Shown here: positions 25,217 through 30,989 of the stretch, in pieces
Layout: each line of letters begins with the position of its first letter
Position numbering within the stretch: the first letter of the stretch is position 1
Assembly (NCBI GenBank): GCA_030770535.1
Contig: JASVEC010000212.1
Coordinates: forward strand, 1-30,989
Length of the DNA stretch: 30,989 nt
From: Batkoa obscura
Taxonomy: Eukaryota > Entomophthoromycota > Entomophthoromycetes > Entomophthorales > Batkoaceae
Reading direction: 5' to 3'
Made by a program: the position numbers and the translations under genes
Notes under the pieces: generated by a model
Seen by the model: only the letters and a program-made list of their open reading frames with translations
Told to the model about the DNA's origin: nothing
The model's database searches: none

Positions 25217-25810
25217 ATGTCAGAAAAACAAAATAAACCAAAAGGAATATTAAAACAAAGTGGAGTTATCCCAAAAAAGGTAAATGTAAACGATGAAGCT
25301 ACTTCAAGGTAAAAGAATTGTTATTTAAGCCTTAATCTAAAGGATTTTAGACTTACCTGGGATGAAGTTAATTTAAAGCTAAATGAAGATCAACGTGACT
25401 CAACAATGAAAATTGATGAGCCAAAAACACCTTTTGTTAGAACTATGCCACCTGATTCGGATGACGGTAAATTAATCTATAAAGGGTTTGAGCTCTAAGT
25501 TTTTATTTTTAAGATATGCCTGAGTTAAGTATACAACCACCAGCATTAGAAGAGGTATATTTTCATGAATCAATACTACCAAAAGAAAGTAAAGTAAAAG
25601 TATTGGCTGAAGATGAATGGGACACTGATGAGGAAGAAGAAAGTGTTGAAGACAAAGGTTAGTTATTAATGTAAATCTCAAATTCTAAAGTTTATTAAAG
25701 TCGACTTAGAAGCACATGAACGCTTCGAAAAAATGCGTCGCTCGCATTATAATATGAAAAATGTTTTAAAAAAAACTGCAAGCGTTTCAGACGAGGAGGA
25801 AATTATTTAA
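25217..25810 (+). CDS. Protein phosphatase 1 inhibitor 2 (Glc8/IPP-2 family)
   Basis: Four exons: 25217-25308, 25351-25466, 25514-25657, 25710-25810, giving 150 residues. Three PP1-contact elements of the family are visible: KGILK at 9-13 (SILK-type docking motif), LTWDEVNL at 32-39 (the WDE region that replaces a strict RVxF motif), and MRRSHYNMK at 126-134, the HYN helix that covers the PP1 active site. A proline near TPF (residues about 51-53) fits the TP phosphorylation site used for activation in relatives, but this is inference. Between them the chain is acidic and probably disordered. The product should bind the PP1 catalytic subunit (Glc7), inhibiting or chaperoning it, in cytosol and nucleus. 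Human IPP-2 has 205 residues and yeast Glc8 229, so this is a compact version. AATAAA at about 25826 follows the stop. Confidence 0.93.
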
Positions 25811-26261
25811 ATAACCAACAATCTAAATAAATTTGGTTATTCAGCTTTAATAAACTGTCATTTTAAATTCAAATTATTAAATAAACAAGTATTAATAGTT
25901 GTATATGGCTTAAGCTGCTATATTATATTAGATGAATATAGTTTTTTTAATAGTTTAATTTTCATAAAAATTCAGCATCAAGAACAAATTATTTTTTATA
26001 TTTCAAAATCTAAAGAAACAATAGCAACTATTCAATACGATTTACTTTGTTTTTACATCAAATAGATATTTTATAATAAATAGTATGATTTAAATTAACA
26101 TCATTTCTATTAAACACAGTATATCCAGGTTTCAAAAATATTCAGCATAGTATAATAAAGATATAAAATTAAAAGTCAACTGTCAATTCTATTTGTTTAA
26201 TTTAACTCTATCTTATAACCCATCCTTACTTAATATCGTGGTAGCATGAAGATTTGATGAA
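25811..26261. other. Convergent 3' region between inhibitor 2 and SSF1
   Basis: 451 bp where two genes end facing each other. It is AT-rich, has AATAAA-like signals for the plus-strand gene, and shows no coding frame or RNA I can support. It holds no TATGGGG element. Confidence 0.6.
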
Positions 26262-27921
26262 CTATTTGCTTCTCTTCTTTTTTAACACGGGCTCTAAAAT
26301 TACTATTAGATTGATTTTGATTTTCAATAAATATAAATACCTGGCTCTTCTTCTTTGATCTCAACGTCTGAATCATCATCCTGAACAGGATCATTTCCAT
26401 TAGATAGATTTTCATCTTCATCTTCTGTTTTAATATAAACCTCGTCATCTTCAGATTTAACACTTTCATTTTCTGATTTTATACTTTCATTATCTTCATC
26501 AAATAAATCATCTTCATTTAAATCTCCATCATCTACTATATCATCTTGGTCCAAAACATCATCTTCGTCATTTGATTCATCTTTAACTAAAATCAATTTA
26601 TTAATTAACTTATTACAATTTGTAATTATAAAAATACCTTCATCCTTATTCAAAGGAGCACCGCAAGCAATACGATGAGCTTCTGCTGCTTCTTTTTTCT
26701 TCTTAATATTAAGTTCTTGTTCCTTTTTACGAGCTTCTAAACCTTCTTGCTTAGTTTTGAATTCTTTTTCTTGTTTTTCGACTTCAGATGTTGTCTTTTT
26801 AACTTAAAAATTGGTAAATAATTTTCTTAAATGGAATTAAAGGTTTCTTACTATATTTATGGTATAAAACTTGTCCAGTGAGTAAGCCCGCTTGTATTTT
26901 TACCAAATCAAGCTCCATTCTCGGACCAAGTTCAGTAAGTTTAATGACCCTTTTTTGAGATTTTTGGCTATTACGCCCCGTATGACCTTGATCCAAAGTA
27001 ATTTGGTTTTCTGGGCCATCTTCTAAATCCGATTCTGCAGCAATTGATTCGCTTAAACATATTAAAATAAAGTAAGGTAATCAAATATATAAGTACCGAA
27101 CAACATATTCAGAAATATCTTCAAATTTCCCTAAGGATGGAATTTCGGCTTGAATAATCTTTTTTATCCCCTTTGAAATACCAGTTACCTTCACAGAAAT
27201 GGAATAATGCCTAAAATCGATATAACCGGTATCTTGGTTATAATTTAAAAGTAAAACACGCTTTGCTTCATTCAACTGCATCTTTTGGACATTTAAAGCT
27301 GGGAACATGTTTTGAAACATAGCTGTAACTAACTTTACATTCGGAAGTTTTTCACCAAAGTTATTCAATACTAACTAAAAACAATAAGTTAAAAGCCTTA
27401 ATCTTTTGAACAAAATTACCAATGGTGGTGTCAAATAATCAGAGGGCAAAGTTTTTGGCTTTTTTAGGAATTTAACTATATCCTTAGTTAATGAATAGTT
27501 CATGACCCTAAAGTTTAAAGTTGGTCCACGAGGTATACGTCCTACTTTCAAATAGGTTCCCATATCCGTTCTAGTAAAAATCATCATATGTGAAACCCCA
27601 TATTGACCAGCAACTTGTAAATAATCTTTTAACTTATTTCTTTTTTGCTCCTTTGATAACGTTAATATTGATTACAGATTTATCTTATATAGCTTACTCT
27701 GAGATTTGTTGCTGTATTAGGTTCCATCACTTTTCGAACATCTTTTACTAAGGCTGCTACAGTATTACCAACATTTCCTGATTTTATGACAAAACTCTTA
27801 GGAATTTTCTTGACTTCTTCAGCATCTGGAGCAACATGAGTTCTAGTTTTCTTTCCTTTCTAGTAGTAAAGTTAAGGATATTAAAATAAACGATCAAAGT
27901 ATTTATTACCCTTTTACCCAT
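26262..27921 (-). CDS. SSF1: Ribosome biogenesis factor SSF1/Peter Pan (Brix domain)
   Basis: Eight exons: 27921-27910, 27859-27698, 27650-27420, 27374-27097, 27051-26852, 26802-26638, 26586-26341, 26293-26262, giving 441 residues. The Brix domain fills roughly residues 25-310: SFVIKSGNVG, DVRKVMEPNTATNLR, GRIPRGPTLNF, ATMFQNMFP, DFRHYSI and KLTELGPRMELDL are close to yeast Ssf1 and animal PPAN. These proteins work in the nucleolus on the 27S pre-rRNA and pre-60S particle, with Rrp14/Rrp15. A lysine-rich coiled segment follows, then an acidic tail with the near-repeat ESIKSEN/ESVKSED and a short basic end, LKKKRSK. The first coding exon is only 12 nt, but the ATGGGTAAAAGG start suits the family's MGK/MAK opening. 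The last exon has two in-frame acceptors 9 nt apart (26302 or 26293). The use of SSF1 as symbol rests on family resemblance. Confidence 0.95.
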
Positions 27922-28038
27922 TTTTTAAATAACAAATTTTCTTTAAATTTGAAAATGAAGAAGTTTAATCTTAAATTTCGAAAAAAAAGTTGCAAATTGC
28001 TATAGTAAATTATAAATATTAAAAAGTATCAAGTACAA

Positions 28039-28111
28039 GCTTCTTTGGCGCAGCTGGCAGCGCGTGAGTCTCATAATCTCAAGGTCGTGGGTTCGATCCC
28101 CACAGGGAGCA
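28039..28111 (+). tRNA. Elongator tRNA-Met (CAU), intronless
   Basis: 73 nt folding into a full cloverleaf. The acceptor stem is GCTTCTT with AGGGAGC and discriminator A. The D stem is GCGC/GCGC. The anticodon loop is CTCATAA, with anticodon CAT and the U-U closing pair usual in eukaryotic elongator Met. The T arm is GTGGG-TTCGATC-CCCAC. The elongator type is chosen because the T loop has TTCGATC instead of initiator-type AUCG and the sequence resembles animal elongator tRNA-Met. Box A (TGGCGCAGCTGG) and box B (GGTTCGATCCC) are internal. No CCA is encoded. Confidence 0.97.
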
Positions 28112-28121
28112 ACATAATAAC

Positions 28122-28126
28122 TTTTT
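28122..28126 (+). terminator. RNA polymerase III terminator of tRNA-Met
   Basis: TTTTT starts 11 nt after the tRNA discriminator base, which is a standard Pol III stop. Confidence 0.8.
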
Positions 28127-28370
28127 GTGTGATAAGTTAAATTACTTTTTTGTTATGAAATGATAGTGCAAGCTGTTTGTAGAATCTTCTAATATGATGT
28201 CATTGGAGAGTATAATCTGAAATGTCAAATTTATTTTTCTATTTAAAACCAACATTCTGAAATTTGCCAAGGAAAAGAGCCAATAGCAAGAAATGTGGTC
28301 ATAAAAAACAAAGCTTAGCAAAAAAAAATTCATCTTTAAATATTTTGACTAAAGTGGAACATAAAAATAA

Positions 28371-30565
28371 ATGCCTTCAATTACCTTGGCTAGTGCTGAG
28401 GATAAGGCACTGATTAAAAAGCATGTCCCTTCATCCAATAATGTAACTAAGAGGACCCAGTGTTTCGATATGATATTTATTTTTTTATTTTAGAAAATAC
28501 TTGCTGCAACTGTAGTGCGATTATATCAAGCCCATCCCGAGCCCAACAATTGGAGCTATACTAATATTTTCGGTGCAATCGCATTAGTATTAGATAAAAC
28601 AAAGTCTAGTTTCTTTTTTAGGGTTGTTGATTTACAGGTAAAAATAATTAAAAGGGTATGTTAAAAGTATAGCTTATTTTTAGTCCAATAAAGGTATCAT
28701 TTGGGAATACGAAATACCTGATAGATTCGTTTATAACGATGATAAGCCATTTTTCCATACTTTTAGTAATCAAGTAAGCTAACATCAATATAAACCCTTT
28801 GTTTATTAAGTTAACTATTATAGAATTATGTAATTGGATTATCATTTGCTGATGAAAATGAAGCTTCAACTTTTTATAAAAAGGTGCATTCACGTGAAGA
28901 AAACGCTAAGAAAAAGAAAAAATCAAGTAAAAATCAATCAAAGATAATGGAATAATACTTACATTTATTAAGAGAGTTCAAATGACAAAGGATTCTCATT
29001 TTTTGGCGGCTCATCGAAATCCAAAACTAAAGGAAGGATCGATAAAACATTAATTGGTAAACCAATGGACTTCAAGTAAGTTTATTACTAAATTTTATAA
29101 ATTTGATAATGACAATAAAATTAAAGGCATTTAGGACACCTTGGCTATGATGCCAATGCTGGGTTTTCTGTAAGTATTTACTGCAAAATTTCAAATTTAA
29201 TCTTATTATTGCTAGGGTTATCACCAAGACCCAGAATGGAAAAAACTTTTTAAGGAGTTGGGCTATGATGGTGCAGCTCAAGTAATCCACAGTTTTATTG
29301 TTAATATGAATTCTATTTAAATTTAACTATAGCAAGAAGCATTAAAAGATACCGCTACTATGCAAAAAATGGTTGATTTCGTTCAAGCAAATGGAGGTAT
29401 ATCAAACGTGAATAAATCATTAGAAAATAAAAAGAAACCAAGCAATACTACCCCAACGCCTGCTCCTGCTCCAGTTTCTTCAATGAATAGTAACAAGCAA
29501 AGTAATTTTATTTTATTTTATTTTATTTTATAGCCTTATTGATTCAAATAATTACTAGGGAGACCTCCCCCGCCTCCACCTCCTGCTTCGAATAAACCAA
29601 AGCCAAAAGCAGCTATAAATTTACCATCTGAACCTGTTATTACACAACCCCCAAAAGGGCCACCACCACCAGTACAACAAAATCACTTACCTCCACCACC
29701 ACCAGTACAACAAAACCATTTACCACCACCAATTCCTAAGCAATCATCGCCAGCATTACCAAATCGCTCAACAACACCATCACGGACTCCTCCTTCGGTT
29801 CCCTCTAACAAGCCTCCTCCATTACCAACGTCCCAACGCCCATCGCTCCCGGGTCAAAAGCCTCCATTACCATCAAGTAAACCACCACCAAAGCCAAATA
29901 GTCAGAGACCCTCTTTACCTAACCAAAAACCACCAATGGCTAAGAGTTTCCGCTCACCACCTAACAGTGCCACATCCGATAGGCCAATAAACAATATTAA
30001 TACCCTGCCACCACCGCCACCACCATTACAAGGATCCTCTTCCCCAACGCCACCACCACCACCACCACTACCAGTCACGAATTCAGCACCTAATACTAAT
30101 ATACCTCCCCCTCCTCCAATGCCAGCAATGGGTGGCCCTCCTCCCCCTCCTCCTCCTCCAATGCCAGCAATGGGCGGCCCCCCTCCTCCTCCTCCAGCTC
30201 CAAGTAACGGCAATGTAACGTCCAGCTTACCACCTCCACAAGGGGGTCGTAATTTATTGCTTGAAAGTATACGTGCAGGTGCTACGTTGAAAAAGGTAAT
30301 AATCTGATATAAATTTTACATATAACTCATATTATCTAGGTGGATTCAGTTCCAAGGGCGTCTACATTGTCGCCACCAACCTCGACTAGTGCATTACCAC
30401 CCCCTGGTGGAGATGACATTGCGTCTGCATTAAAAAATATTTTAAGTACAAGGCAAAAGGATCTGGTTTCAGGTAAGATTATAAGTAAACAAAAGTTACA
30501 CTATTTTAATATATTAATTTTTAGATGATGAAGATGAAGATGATGACTGGGATGATGATGATTAA
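28371..30565 (+). CDS. WASP/Las17 actin nucleation-promoting factor with a CRIB motif
   Basis: Eleven exons: 28371-28442, 28494-28637, 28684-28773, 28824-28926, 28973-29075, 29127-29169, 29216-29281, 29333-29501, 29559-30295, 30340-30472, 30525-30565, giving 566 residues. WH1/EVH1 domain (about 10-135: VVRLYQAHP, FFFRVVDL, GIIWEYEI, FHTF), which binds WIP/verprolin. A CRIB motif for Rho/Cdc42 GTPases is at 164-177 (IGKPMDFKHLGHLG), followed by a GBD-like stretch. A long proline-rich region (about 264-490) should bind SH3 proteins and profilin. WH2 (about 493-512, NLLLESIRAGATLKKV) binds actin, and the acidic end DDDWDDDD, with Trp562, binds Arp2/3. All parts of a metazoan-type WASP are therefore present. 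It should drive Arp2/3 actin patches in endocytosis at the cell cortex. Intron 8 is mostly a TTTTA repeat. Confidence 0.96.
29660..29722 (+). repeat. Tandem duplication in WASP proline-rich region
   Basis: Two units of 33 bp period encode PPPPVQQNHL followed by PPPPPVQQNHL. They differ by synonymous changes (AATCACTTA against AACCATTTA), so the duplication is not brand new. It doubles a polyproline ligand. Confidence 0.9.
30104..30192 (+). repeat. PPPPMPAMGG repeat in WASP
   Basis: Two units with a 42-bp period encode polyproline followed by MPAMGG. This resembles profilin-binding repeats of formin and WASP type. The Cs and long proline runs make this the most GC-rich spot in the window. Confidence 0.88.
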
Positions 30566-30989
30566 CAACACTATAGTATACTATTTTAAGCTGCTTCTTT
30601 ATTAACTAAAGTTTACTTTATTTTATCTTAAACAAATCTATTTTCAAAACTCATTAAAGGATAACATTTTTGGTTTATCTTCTAGCTTTGATCTATTTTA
30701 AAGTATTATATTTTCATTTTGAATGTAGCCTAAGAGCTACATATGAACATATGCAAAACTTTGAGCTATATCTATAAATATGATAATTATTAGTATATAT
30801 TTAGCCCATCATTAGCATTAATAAAGACTTAAATTAAATTTTGACTAGCTCAATCGTGAGTTTCATATATTGGAACTGCTGGTAACTCAATACATGAGCT
30901 TACGTTATTTTGTTACACACTACTAATATCAAAGTGTGAAAACAATCAATAGTGAATTATATCTTTGAACCATAATAAACAATATGTAT
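30566..30989. other. Region 3' of WASP, nothing recognised
   Basis: 424 bp of AT-rich DNA after the WASP stop. AATAAAG near 30820 could serve as a poly(A) signal. No coding frame, RNA gene or TATGGGG element is visible before the window ends. Confidence 0.5.

Noticed and set aside
29902-30213. Open frame on the minus strand encoding a Gly-rich protein
   Set aside because: It is the antisense shadow of the WASP polyproline region; Pro codons read backwards give Gly runs. No start context or independent conservation.

Overview
This window is nuclear DNA from a fungus. It is very AT-rich, its genes are cut by many introns of about 45-120 bp with GT..AG ends, and several introns carry a TACTAAC/TACTAAT-like branch site. 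The gene set is eukaryotic and fungal: a Zn2Cys6 regulator, a class I haem peroxidase of the fungal type, and a front-end desaturase very like the Mortierella delta-5 enzyme. That desaturase, together with the low GC and short introns, suggests an early-diverging lineage (Mucoromycota or Zoopagomycota, for example Mortierella-like, Glomeromycotina or Entomophthorales). The sequence alone does not settle which.

There are two kinds of territory. Positions 1-8.9 kb and 22.2-30.6 kb are compact. The left block holds the 3' part of MON2 (+), then on the minus strand a GCK-III/STE20 kinase and a haem peroxidase. The right block holds V-ATPase subunit a (-), protein phosphatase inhibitor 2 (+), the SSF1/PPAN ribosome-biogenesis factor (-), a tRNA-Met (+) and WASP/Las17 (+). 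Between them, 8.9-22.2 kb is gene-poor. It has only the delta-5-like desaturase and a small Zn2Cys6 protein, in about 11 kb of non-coding DNA.

The gene-poor part carries at least ten copies, plus fragments, of one short inverted-repeat element of about 105 bp. Its ends read TATGGGG(A/G)TGT and it has a nested palindromic core. No protein is encoded in it. It looks like a non-autonomous DNA transposon (MITE) that I cannot assign to a named family. Copies lie in both orientations, some are nearly identical, two sit as a close inverted pair, and one is a fold-back variant.

Functionally most of the genes are housekeeping: endosome/Golgi traffic and acidification (MON2, V-ATPase a), actin and polarity (WASP, GCK-III kinase), PP1 control, 60S ribosome assembly, peroxide removal and polyunsaturated fatty acid synthesis. 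They do not form one pathway. Exon structures below were rebuilt by eye from splice signals, reading phase and family conservation; every junction given keeps frame except one apparent single-base shift in MON2.
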